Part shown: piece after piece, positions 24,017-34,392 of the stretch | Position numbering within the stretch: the stretch's first letter is position 1 | How the letters are laid out: the number at the start of each line of letters is the position of its first letter | NCBI GenBank assembly: GCA_003952965.2 | Contig: CM025849.1 | Location: 25,967,030-26,031,029, forward strand | Length of the DNA: 64,000 bases | Source: Morella rubra | Taxonomy: Eukaryota; Streptophyta; Magnoliopsida; Fagales; Myricaceae | Direction of reading: 5' to 3' | Program-made: the position numbers and the translations under genes | The notes under the pieces: model-generated | Databases searched by the model: none | What the model saw: only the letters and a program-made list of their open reading frames with translations | What the model was told of the DNA's origin: nothing

Positions 24017-25835
24017 TGCTAAAGGTATATTTTCCTAAGACATTTGATTTGGCAAGAAGGCCACCAGATATTTCTGTATCCATCAAATCAAACCAAACCA
24101 AACAGTCTTCGGCTGGTGTTGGGAGAGATAAGCACTCGGGGAGTCTTCTAGTGAGCTCTTAATATAATATATAGGGACACCCACTCAATTAAAAAGCTTA
24201 AGCCTATAGGTTTGAGTCCAACTATACTTATAACCACCTACAATTGTTACTTCTTTTCAACGTGGGACAATTTTTTTATTGTGCATATTCAACAGCTAGC
24301 ATTGCCTCGAACTTGCATAAAATTGTGGGAAAGGATAACTATGCTGATCAGAGACTTAAAATTTTTGAAATTTATACGCATGTACGTGGCAGATGGGGTA
24401 GATTTTTTTTTTTGTTTCTTGCGTAAGGTAGAGTAATATATTCATATCTAACAATGTAATTAAGTTGAAATGCGCCATGAAAGATAAGACAAATAAAGTG
24501 CTAAATTTAAACATAGTATGAGGATAAGAGAAAGAGTGATTTAAGTGGTACGATAAGAGAAATAATGATTTAAGTGGTACAATTTAGAAGACCTACCTCC
24601 AGTGGCAGAACCAGGATTAAAATCCAAAGGTGGCGAACTTTAAAGGTGAAATGACAAAAATTTTTTTTCCTCCGTAATGCAAAAAATTGTCTTAGAGTTA
24701 CAATGTCAAAAATTGAGGACTATAGATTTGATATCGTATTATGGTTATCACGATATCAAAGATTTGATACCATTATCAAGATTCAAGTTTTAAATGTAAA
24801 GATTCAAATTTAAAGTCATGTTCGTTTGCAAAACTATTATAGAATATAATAGGATTCAACAAAATTTACAAAACGAACATCTAAAATCTCAAAAATTTCT
24901 ACACAAACACCAATACCTTTTACACAATCTCCAACAACTTTTCACACAAACCCCAATACCTTTTCAAAAAAATTATAACAAATATTCTCTCCATACTTTT
25001 TCACCTAACTCCAATACTATAATTACATCAAATCATCTCTCTCTACACCTTTTTACAAACTCCAACGAAAATTAAATATCTTTAAAAAATTTTACTAACT
25101 TTTACACAAAAACTTATAAAACTCCAATCTACATAAATATTCACAATTCTATCAAAATCTTAAAAATCTTACAATTTTTTACAAACCGAAACATCCCCTT
25201 TTCTAGTTTTGTGTTGTCTCTATAAATAGAGACCTTTAACTTATAATATGTATGCACTCATAATTCAAAATACAGGCATAAAGGGCTTTCACAGTGGATG
25301 ATCAAACAACTTAAAAAATTTCTTGTCTCTTGTTATTATTTCTCTCCCTCTTCATTCTAACTTATTTCTTCTTATGTAACCCAAAAGAAAGACATGATAA
25401 GTAACGTTTATGCTGGAATGTATTCCACAAATGTATGACATAAGTATTATAAACGAGACTACTGAGTAATGTTTTATCCAAAATCCATATGTAATTTTTC
25501 AAATAAATATTCTCTTCGCTTCACGTTTATCTATTAAAAAATATAAATTATTAGGGAAGACCGGCTCTGCAACACAATTAATAATCGATCAAAAGCTTGA
25601 AGACTCCTAGAGCCTAGGCCACGCAGGATAAAATGACACTAGGCTGTTGTTGGCCTGGGCCTAATGGGTGTCGGGGCCCATGCCAACTTATGGAAAAAAA
25701 AAAACAAATGTAAAATTGTTTTTGGGCGGAGCAATGGGTGGCGGTCGCCCTCGTTCGCCACCCCCTCCTTCCGCCCTTGCCTACCTCCCCTATAAAAGCT
25801 CTTAATGATTACAAGGTAAAATACATGTCGAGTGG
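24017..25835. other. Intergenic DNA with dispersed-repeat character
   Basis: 24170-24260 looks like a retroelement-derived segment common in plant genomes (CCCACTCAATTAAAAAGCTTAAGCC). The stretch 24600-25575 begins CAGTGGCAGAACCAGGA and ends near CCGGCTCTGC, possibly a very old hAT insertion, but I find no target-site duplication. 24830-25190 is a low-complexity C/A/T region. No gene. Confidence 0.4.
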
Positions 25836-26330
25836 TTCTTCCTCTGTGTTCTATTATAAGTTCATACAAATTGCAAGGTAAATATAAATGTAAGATTTTC
25901 ATAAAGATAATATCATAATCAAATATTATAAATTGAGTCTAATATTATCTTTCACACGAGAAAAGTTTTACGTTCACAATCTGCCACACTAACTCACAAA
26001 ATTGAAATGGTTCTTTGTCTGTGTTCTATTATAAGTTCATACAGATTACAAGGATTTTGATAAAGATAATATTATAATCAAATCTTATATATTATCTTTC
26101 ACAAGAGAAAAGTTTTATGTTCACAATCTGCCACACCAACTCACAGAACAAAAATGGTTCTTTCTCTATGTTCTATTATAAGCTCATACAGATTACATAA
26201 TAACTATAAATGTAAGATTTTGAGAAAGATAACATCATAATCAAATCATATCTATAGAATGAGTCTAATATTATACTTCACACGAGGAAAGTTTTATGTT
26301 CACAATCTACCACACCCACTCACGGATTAC
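25836..26330 (+). repeat. Three tandem copies of a 147-175 bp unit
   Basis: Units begin at 25836, 26011 and 26158 with TTCTTnnTCTGTGTTCTATTATAAG-like sequence and end with a CACAATCTGCCACAC...ACTCACA segment. Copy 2 is shorter because it lacks a piece around TAAATGTAAGATTTTG. Part of the unit (TATTATAAGTCCATACAGATTAC) occurs again near 45645. Confidence 0.88.
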
Positions 26331-26360
26331 CAATGCACGGAAGTACTATTCAAAAATATT

Positions 26361-26840
26361 TGCTATAAAAAAATTGACTTTTGTCACCAAAAGTCCAGAT
26401 TTTTTTTCACTAAATCTTTTGGTGATTTTTTCATCATAGGCTCTATCAGCATAAACCCGTCACAAAAAGGTTTTAACTTTTGTCACAAATAATTTTTTTT
26501 TATCATGAAATAACCGATGGAACGTCCAGTTAGACAATAGAACGTCTAATTTTGTAGACAGTGGATCGTTTAAAATAGACGATAAAACTAACAATTTCAC
26601 AAACGATCGAATAATTGAGTGGATGAAAGAGAGTCCAATTTCGCAGAGGATTAAATGGTTTATTAGACGATAGAATGTTCAGTTTCGTGGATGATCGAAC
26701 TGTGCATTTGATGACGGAAAATTCAATTTTGTGGAACGATCGAGCGGTGCATTTAATGATAGGACGTCCACATGTGTATTCGATTATGCGATGTAAACGA
26801 TAGAACAATTTATTTGATGATAGAACGTCTATGTAAAAGT
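26361..26840 (+). mobile_element. Decayed CACTA-type terminus with subterminal repeats
   Basis: TGCTATAAAAAAATTGACTTTTGTCACC at 26361 resembles the terminus of the intact CACTA element that starts at 27498, with the first bases mutated. It is followed, as in that element, by self-complementary TTTTGTCAC/GTGATTTT sequence. Then 26515-26840 holds about a dozen short variants of GATAGAACGTC and CGATCGAAC. I cannot find its opposite end. Confidence 0.5.
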
Positions 26841-27497
26841 ATTTATTTAGAATAAAAAAATCAAAATTAAACTCAAAATAGAAGAAAATTTTGAGTTAAT
26901 GCAAACAAAATACATAAGTTTCCTAGTAACAAACATGCTGTAAAATAATGGAACATCATTATAATCATTGCAAGGATCTGAACTCTGACATTAGACTCCT
27001 CTATGTCAAAAAGCTGAACCCACTGGCTCTCCCTTATCTTTTAGAACATGCTTCTAATTTAAAATGGTCTAAATTCTTCTCGGTTCTTCTTTAGTAATTT
27101 CACACAATTCACCTTCAAACAAGCCTGATCATTGGCAGTTTTGGTAAAGGAGATAAATAGATTTGTTCAGCAACCTCTTTGTCAAGCATCAAAGTGGGCA
27201 TGTTGAGTTCAGCCTCGCAAAAGAAGCATTATTTTCCATAGGAGATTGGCAATGGATTTGTTCTTTCACGAACAGGTAAATAGTATGTATTATAGGATTT
27301 ACATAAATAATATCATCCTCTTCAAAAATACTACCCAAGTTGAGTTCTTCCAAAAGTGTAGTATCCACTTATAAGGTGTTGTTTTGCAAGTCAAAATTTT
27401 GATTTGTAGGAGTTGGTGAAAAAGTAGAGAGAGATGATTTGAGCAAATTTTTCATGTTTATCGTAATAGAAAGAGATGATTTGATGGGGGAGACAAG
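26841..27497. other. Intergenic DNA, no gene seen
   Basis: AT-rich, no family recognised. It ends with the AAG target site of the CACTA element. Confidence 0.5.
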
Positions 27498-27690
27498 CAC
27501 TACAAAAAAATAGACTTTTAGTGACAAAAATTTTTGTCACTAAAAGTCAAAATTTCGTCACTAAAAGAATTAGTGACGAAATTTTTTCATCACGAGGTCT
27601 ATTAGTATATGAGCATCACAAAATGTATTTCGTGACGAAACCCGAATTTCGTCATGAAAAGTTTTTAGTGACGAAAACTTTTCGTCACTA
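27498..27690 (+). repeat. Left terminal region of the CACTA element
   Basis: Terminal 28 bp inverted repeat followed by alternating GTGACGAAA and TTTCGTCAC motifs that can fold on themselves. Confidence 0.85.
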
Positions 27691-27869
27691 CTAGGACAAG
27701 CTGGCGTGCCTTGACTCATGGCTTCGTTTGGTGTCGGAGAAGGAGAGCTCGGAGTAGGACTCGGGATCGGACTCATACTAAGCGAAGTGAGTGTGTCATG
27801 CAACTGTCCAGAAGTAACTGACGGAAATTTCCATCCATGCCTCATTTCATCGTACAAGCTGTGACACAA
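27570..27869 (-). pseudogene. Low-complexity CACTA-internal open frame
   Basis: 99 codons with a Ser/Pro-rich middle (SPIPSPTPSSPSP) overlapping the terminal repeats. It could be the C-terminal end of a CACTA-encoded protein, but no domain is visible. Low confidence as a gene. Confidence 0.25.
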
Positions 27870-27966
27870 GAAAAGAAACGATAAAGATGTGGTAAAATAG
27901 ACAATAACAGTAAAAACAGGTCAGCAAACATCAACATTACAAAGATAATATACTTGAATGAAATTA

Positions 27967-29403
27967 TTAATTAGAATTCGATTCTTGGACGTTATCACCT
28001 GATGCCTCATCCTCAGTAGAGTCGCTATCACTTTCGAACGAATCTTCGTCCCCACTTTCTTCACTATTTTCTTTAATTTTCGCTTCATCCCCCTTTGAAA
28101 CATCATTACTATCTATATGTCTTTTCTTCCGCCGATCAATTGCATCAGAAGCTTTGATGACGTTTGGCGCAACGCCATCCTTCTGTAGCGGATGAAGGTT
28201 AAACTGTTGTAAGTCTATAAACAAGTCAATGACATCATCCTCTTGATACGCTTCCTTTGTGATGACTGCTCAGATTCGAGGTTTACATTAACTTCACCTT
28301 CCAAATCCGAGCCGGGAATGTCATATGTATTTCTACACGACAACTTCTGCACGACTCGCCACGTAGGTCCATGTAGATTATCAACTAGATAAAACACTTG
28401 ACTAACTTGATATGCAAAAACAAATGGATCTCCTGAATACCATAGTCGGGAAATGTTTATACTATTAAAGTTATCGTAGATACGAATTCCACGGTGATCT
28501 CCGACGTCCCACCAATCACACTTAAACAAATATATTGTATTTCCCGCAAGTATTGCATGGCATAAATGTCTACACGTCTCCCGTAAAATTTTGTTGGATT
28601 TCCCTCATGTGATCCCGGTACTACAATACTATTGTTCTAAGTTCTCCGCCGTTCTTCCCGTTGTACAGGTCAAATACTGTATGTATTACTCATGTTTTTG
28701 AACGGATTGAACTCGTCCGAAGCAAGACCAAGGCGGACTTTACGGACATCTTGAGCAAACAAACCATGGTCCTTATGAAAATTCTTTTAAACCAATGCAT
28801 CTGTAGGATGCCTCATACTCTCTCCATCGTCGACTCGTTTCTCCTTATGCCATCTCATGTCATGAGTTACATCTTTTGTGGTAAAAAAACGTTTAAGTCT
28901 AGAGATCAAAGGGAAATTATGCAACACTTTCCAGGGAATTCCATTGCGCAAGTCATCTTCGAATTTCTACCGAGACACCCCACATAGTGGACATTTGTCT
29001 AACTCACTGTTTTCCTTCCAAAACAACACACAATCATTTTGACATGCATGGATCTTATTATAACTAAACCCAAGACCTTTCCACAATTATTTCTCTTCGT
29101 AATACGATCCAGTAAGATCTCCCCCTATGGCAACGCCTCCTTAATCAACTGTAACACCATATCAAATGCCTTAACTGATAGTTTATTCTCCGACTTCACA
29201 TGCAACAACCAGACCGTAAATGACAACTTACTAAACTTGGTACATCCAGGATACAATTCATGTTCTGTCTCTTCCCATACCTTATCATGTGGTGTCGAAG
29301 CCTTCGGTCCCAAGTGGGGTTTCCTAATATCAGGGTTCTCCATTTCAACCCTTGCCGCCCCACCTTCTAATCCCGCATGAACATCGGTTAACATTTCCTC
29401 CAT
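27967..29403 (-). pseudogene. Decayed CACTA TNP2-type transposase
   Basis: In order on -: a region with ELYPGCTKFSKLSFTVWLLH and FDMVLQLIKEALP (29403-29125), the transposase core with DMRWHKEKR, MRHPTDA and VRKVRLGLASDEFNPF (about 28950-28680), then a C-terminal DUF4216-like block FKCDWWDVGDHRGIR...QVFYLVDN (28529-28215) and an acidic tail (28224-27967). Stops interrupt the core at two places (after HPTDALV and after NMSNTYSI), and the stretch normally separating core and DUF4216 is largely deleted. It would have cut and joined the element ends in the nucleus. It is now inactive. Confidence 0.85.
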
Positions 29404-29621
29404 CCTATTAGAGCTATCTCCCTCTAAATCCTAATCATTATGTGGTAAGCTCGTACCAGACTCTTAACTCAAATTTGAAGCAAGTTGAATACCCTCTCCG
29501 TGAAACACCTATAACTTATAGCTATAGGAGGTTCCATTGAACAAGGGAGGTCGATTTGTCGACTGCCCTTCAGCCAAAGAGTGCTAACTAGGGTTGTCAT
29601 TTATAAGAGCGTTTAACCTCA

Positions 29622-29633
29622 GCTCTGATACCA
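29622..29633 (-). other. Primer binding site of a second LTR retrotransposon
   Basis: GCTCTGATACCA on + equals the last 12 bases of initiator tRNA-Met, three bases from the LTR that starts at 29636. Almost nothing of the internal region survives to its left. Confidence 0.8.
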
Positions 29634-29635
29634 AT

Positions 29636-30918
29636 TGTGAGTGCAAAAACAACCCAAGAGGGGGGGCGAATTGGGTTTTATAAAAACTTTTATCTCTTTT
29701 TACTAAAAACCTAAATATGCACTGATCCCTTTCTAAAAGAACAAAAGAGTATATCTATATAATTAATGAGTCTAATGAAGAATAAAAATAATAGAGGCTC
29801 ATGCACAACAAATAGATAACGACAATAAATAGAGATAAGGATAGAGAGATGACACTGTGATTTTTAGGTGGTTCGGTCAACACTTGCCTACGTCCACCCC
29901 CAAGGCTATTGACTTCCTTGGGCTTCCTTCACTATCTTCCAAATAGTAAATACACCTTAGCTTCTGGGTGCTAAGTAACCTTTACAAAGTGTTTTTCGAG
30001 CTTACACTTTAACTCACTCTCACAAATCCTCACAATCTAGAGGATTTCTTCTACCCAACTAGTAGGACAAGTGTTTTCCCCAAACTTCACGTGTTTTTCA
30101 AGAATGGGTACAAAAGGAATCTTAGTAAAGGCTCTTTAAGCCAATAAACAAGTATGAGTACTGAGGTGTGCAAAGAGACAAGATTCTCAAAGAAAGCAAA
30201 AGTATTTACAGGTGGGGAACAAGCTTTCTTGGTTGGTGGAGCTCTTTCTTCTTCAAAGCTTTTTCTCTCTCTAGAATTTAAGACAAGAGTTAATAGCGCA
30301 CACTTCCGCTTTTTCTCTCTCCATCTTCTTCTATTTAAAGCTTCTAGGGCACCAAGGGTCTTCTTGTAAAGTTTGAGTGCCGTTGGAGGTCATTTGAGAC
30401 CATTTGGAGACTTTTTGGATGAGTTGGCGTCGCTTCCAGGATATCTGTAAAATCACGCAATGTGTCAACACATTGATGGTATGTGCTGACACATTAAAAT
30501 TTGGCCTGAAAACATTCTCTCGGGTGTTAGTTCAATGTGTCGACACTTATGCTCAATGTGTTGACACTTTAGAAAGGCCTGGAATCACTCTCTCGGGTGT
30601 TAGTGCAATGTGTTGACACTATGGTTCAATGTGTCGACACTTCCAACACTTAGTCTGAAAAAATTTGTTCTTTGACAGCAACTTCAATTCAACATATCTC
30701 AAAAACACCTACAATAAAAAATTGACCAATTAACTTGTGTAATGGTGTTCAAGTATGCTTAGAGATATTTTAGAATAGAGAAACCTTGATGCTTTAAAAA
30801 TATATCATTATCTTAAAAGAGATTTTCAATGTAAAATCTAAAAGTCTTAAATGAGTTTGAAAACTTTGTTATCATCAAAATCAAAGAGGATTGTTTGCAA
30901 AAACACCCTTGGGCTAAC
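29636..30918 (-). mobile_element. LTR (about 1.28 kb) of a truncated retrotransposon inside the CACTA element
   Basis: On - it starts TGTTAGCCCAAGGGTG and ends GCACTCACA, with TG...CA ends and a primer site adjoining, so it is a 5' LTR. No gag, pol or second LTR is present, so the rest has been deleted. Inside the LTR, a block at 30460-30640 holds about six copies of the near-palindrome AATGTGTCGACAC. Confidence 0.82.
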
Positions 30919-31150
30919 AAAAATATCTTTTGAATTCAAATTATCCTTAACTTCTGCTTGTAACCGAGATACTCTTTCCAAAATAATCTTTATGAATTCA
31001 AATTCTCCTTAACCTTTGTTTGTCCTCTGTAGGAGAGATACTCTCATTTATATTCAAATTCTCCTTAACCTCCGCTTGCTCCTCTATAGCTGAGATACGC
31101 TCATTTATAACATAAATTCTTTCTGTTTTAATATTCTGTCATTAATCTCC
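30919..31150 (-). pseudogene. Coiled-coil-coding repeat relic, possibly of a CACTA protein
   Basis: On - about three units of 55-60 bp repeat INERISAIEEQ-EVKENLN-like codons with shifts between units. Such heptad-like E/I/L repeats occur near the C-terminus of plant CACTA accessory proteins. The frame is broken; assignment is tentative. Confidence 0.35.
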
Positions 31151-31281
31151 TATTATTTCCATCAATTCTTCTTGTGATTGGACTGGATTTAACAATGTTT
31201 TTTAGTCATGGGGTATTGACAATTAGTTTTGACTGGTTATGCAGAAATTCTTCTTTCCTTTCTGCAGGTCTCTGTCTCGCG

Positions 31282-31376
31282 ATGGAGCGTGAAAATGGGG
31301 TTACTTTGGTGGATGAGAGTTCTGTTATTGAAGAAAAAAATCAGGAAGAATCAACTGGGGATTTGAACAAAGAAGG
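31282..31376 (+). pseudogene. Probable captured first coding exon of a host gene
   Basis: An acceptor (TTTCTGCAG, ending 31268) is followed by a short leader, ATG at 31282, 31 complete codons and two bases of the next (MERENGVTLVDESSVIEEKN and an acidic remainder ending LNKE), then a GTGAGA donor at 31377. Codon use is coding-like and the borders are correct for a 5' exon. No partner exon follows; 31400-31560 is repeat-like. The acidic start resembles WVD2/TPX2-like proteins only loosely. Because it lies inside the CACTA element, transposon capture is the simplest explanation. Confidence 0.5.
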
Positions 31377-31784
31377 TGAGATACATCGTTTAATATATAT
31401 ATATAAAATAAAAAATAAAAACCCGGTTTACCGATACTCAGAAACCCGGTGCCGAGTAAATTGGGAACACGGAAAACCCCGGGATTTTTCAAAAAATAGG
31501 AAATCTGCACCAGCACCAGTTAGGCCGGGTAACTGGTGCCGGTGCCACTAGAAAAATCCGGTAGCTTTGAACAGCCCTAATAAGCGTTATATCAATAGTT
31601 TATGACATCTTAATACATTGATCATACTAACACTTACAAAATGTTTCTATGATGCAACATGTACAACTTATACATGCTTTCCTGAATCTTAATTATGTGT
31701 ACTTGATATGTTTTTATATAATCTAAATATATCCTAATATACTTTGTTAATATACATTTTGTGTTTCCAATCTTTATGAATTTA

Positions 31785-32090
31785 ACGATCGATCGGTTCG
31801 TATACAAGAAACGACAATGCATAACATTGATCGATCAGTGTGTTGGATAACAATCGATCGGTTGACATAAACAAAAACAACGTCTGTGACGATCAGTCGC
31901 TTCATAATACTGATCGATCGGTAATTGCAAAAGAAACGACGATGCATAACAACGATCGATCGGTATGCCATACACCGATCCATCGTTATGTTTGACGTCC
32001 GATAAGAAGTTTTGAACGATCGATCGATTAGATATATCTAAATGACACCATGATTTACTAATCAATCGCTCATGATGACGATCGATCGGA
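31785..32090 (+). repeat. Cluster of CGATCGATCG-type palindromes (left of the MULE)
   Basis: Around ten exact or one-mismatch copies of CGATCGATCG in 305 bp, spaced 20-50 bp, in otherwise AT-rich DNA. It is continuous in kind with the larger cluster at 41818-43150, from which the MULE insertion now separates it. Confidence 0.85.
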
Positions 32091-32195
32091 GACCCTAAAA
32101 TTAAAAAAAAAATTGAATTTTAATTAAATTCTTATATTACTTATTTGATCGATGGGAATAAATTTCATACGTATATATGTATGTACTTAATTTTA

Positions 32196-32376
32196 GGGAA
32201 AATTACACTTTGCACCCCCTTGTCTTGATTTCGTGACATTGGGCCCCCAAACTTCTGATTTCCGTCGATTGCCACCCCGAAGCCAATTTCTCCGTTAAGA
32301 CTGACGGTATTAAGCGCACGTGCCGTCCACGTGAGGCACTTAAAAATTTTCTCCCCGTTTTGCCCTCCATTATTCT
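32196..32376 (+). repeat. Left terminal inverted repeat of the MULE
   Basis: Pairs with 39955-40166. It has lost, or the right arm has gained, about 32 bp lying between two copies of ACACTTTGCACCCC, consistent with slippage between short direct repeats. Confidence 0.92.
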
Positions 32377-32521
32377 ATCCGTTTAGAATTTCAAATACGC
32401 ATTCATCCCCTCCCCGAAGTATCTTTTCCTGAGCAGTCGAAAATCTGGCATTCCCTCCCAAAGAAATAGCTAAGCCCTAGCGGCGCTTGAAATCCAAATT
32501 AACCGAAGAAATAGTTCGGAA

Positions 32522-33816
32522 ATGGCGTCACAGTGGTAAGAGCTTCTGCATTTTTCCCTCTCCTTGCTCTGTATGTTGTGCATTTTTCCCTCTCGTTGCT
32601 GTGAACGTTTCTTCGAACAATCTGGTCTCCTTCGTGGGAAGTGTATTTTCTATTTCAGAGACTTTAACTGGATTTAGTGGCTAGTTTCTTATACTCTTCC
32701 CTAGGTTTCGTTGGACTAGTTCTATATAAAGTAATGTGAAATACATATACATAAGTAGTATCTCTTGTGTTGACTGACAGATATACAAATATGAAAGCAC
32801 ATTCTGTAAGAAGTGTAGACAAGTAACACCATGGGATAGGCAAATAAGCAATTTGAAAAGGATAGGCAAATAAGCAGCACAAATTTGGCTTGAAATATTC
32901 TTTAACAGCAGCGACATATCTGTAGGACTCCAAACATTCTTATTGCATATGCTAGCAGATATCTCCTATTCATCTTGGTAAATATTGATCCTATTTGTGA
33001 AGAATAACTAATTTCGTCAATAAGCATGATGAGCAGTTACTGAATAGTGCTTAGTATAGTCATGACCTAACTCTTTTTGAAATGCTTAACTAGTAGCCAA
33101 TACTAATTCTTTCTAATTGAGTTGTAATGGTTCTGTTTTCTTCATTTTCACATATTTTTTAAGCAATTCACCTCCATCGCCAAGTACTGCAAGTTCGGCA
33201 ACAAGCATAGGTGGAGATTCAACTAAAATTCCTATTTGTTACTGTGGAGTTGAATCTTGCCTGAAGACTGCCTACACAGAAGCAAATTTTGGCAGAAGGT
33301 TTTTTAGTTGTGTGAACCACAAGGTAATACCTTGTATATGTAGTTTTAGTACGTATGTTTATTATTGCGCTGAAATCTTTATACATGATATGAATGCAGT
33401 TTGGGAGATCATGCGGGTTTTTCATGTGGTTTGATCCTCCTATGTGTATCCATGGAAGGAGGGTTTTAAGCCGTATTCGGGAGAGGCACGAAAGGACACG
33501 TGTAGAGATTGAAATAGAGAGTCATCTCAAAACAAAGGAGGATGAGTATGCGAAGCGCATTGCAACGATGGAGGAGGAGTATGGGAAGCGCACTGCAAGG
33601 ATGGAGGAGGAGTATGCGAAGTGCAGTGCGATGATAGAACACAATATGGCACGGCTACGATTAGAGTTGGTTTCCACAAAATATAGTCACAATGATGAGA
33701 AGAAATTCTATAGGAGGATGTTGACTTTCTCGTGGGTGTTGATTGTTTTGTTGTTGTTGCCTTCTATGTATGTTACAAAGAAGGAAGTGGGTGTTTCTCT
33801 ACCATTGGCACCATAA
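32522..33816 (+). CDS. zf-GRF zinc-finger protein with coiled coil and C-terminal membrane anchor, MULE-borne
   Basis: Three exons with exact phase: 32522-32535 (ATG GCG TCA CAG TG), 33164-33323, 33400-33816; total 196 residues. Residues 28-73 form a GRF-type zinc finger: CYCG, NFGRRFFSC, then CGFFMWFD across the second intron, with Cys30, Cys32, Cys54 and Cys63 as probable ligands. Residues about 85-150 are coiled coil with three repeats of ATMEEEYGKR type. Residues about 165-185 (WVLIVLLLLPSMYV) are hydrophobic, a likely tail anchor. No stop or frame break. It begins 145 bp inside the left terminal repeat and converges on the transposase, like the second gene of classical MuDR, to which it shows no evident sequence relation. 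Similar small GRF proteins are common in plant genomes; function unknown. Confidence 0.8.
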
Positions 33817-34099
33817 AGTGAAGTTTGAATTTGGTCATATAGTTGCCTTGATGATTGGCTTGTATTTTCAACAATATTGACATATGTAGTAGTGGAATAT
33901 GTAAATGGAAATCTATCATTTGTATTGCTGAACTTGTAAGTGCCTTCAAAGGCAGTTCTTGAAATTTGTATTGCTACCTACCCTGTATGCAATGAATCAT
34001 TGCTATGTACCTTGTATTGCTATTTTTTGATCATATCTGTTTAAAGCAAATAAAGGCATTTGTTGTAATGTACCCGGTATAACCTTAAGGCAGGTCTGC

Positions 34100-34265
34100 T
34101 CAACATCAAAAACATCCATTTTAGCAGCATGAATATGCTCCAAAATGTATCAAATACATTTAAAAGACCCATATCAGTAGCATGAATATGCTCCAAAATG
34201 TACCCAAATGTATCAAATACATCCAAAAGACCCATATCAGTAGCATGAATATGAGTCCAAAATAT
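34100..34265 (+). repeat. Short tandem repeat of about 50-63 bp downstream of both MULE genes
   Basis: Three units of TAGCAGCATGAATATGCTCCAAAATGT-like sequence, followed by CAAATACATnnAAAAGACCCATATCAG. The open frames through it arise from the repetition. Confidence 0.8.
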
Positions 34266-34392
34266 AAACACGACCTTAAATATTCATTGTCACAAAAAAC
34301 AGTGGTATTACACAACATTGTGCCAAAAATACCAATGTGCTTACTTCCACCTAAATACACAACATTGTGACAAAAACAACCATAAACTATTC

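Noticed and set aside
24600-25575. Old hAT element (CAGTGGCAGAACCAG ... CCGGCTCTGC)
   Set aside because: The ends look right, but I could not find matching target duplications; left as a comment only.
31785-32090. CRISPR-like array of CGATCGATCG repeats
   Set aside because: Repeats are 10 bp palindromes with irregular spacing inside a plant transposon; there is no direct-repeat/spacer regularity.
33117-33434. Reading the zf-GRF gene as an unspliced 105-codon frame
   Set aside because: The finger's second half (CGFFMWFD) lies in the next exon; spliced phase is exact from 32522, so the unspliced frame is a partial view.
34041-34360. Open frames on - with repeated HIHATDMGLL
   Set aside because: Produced by a short tandem repeat downstream of the MULE genes; no start context or domain.
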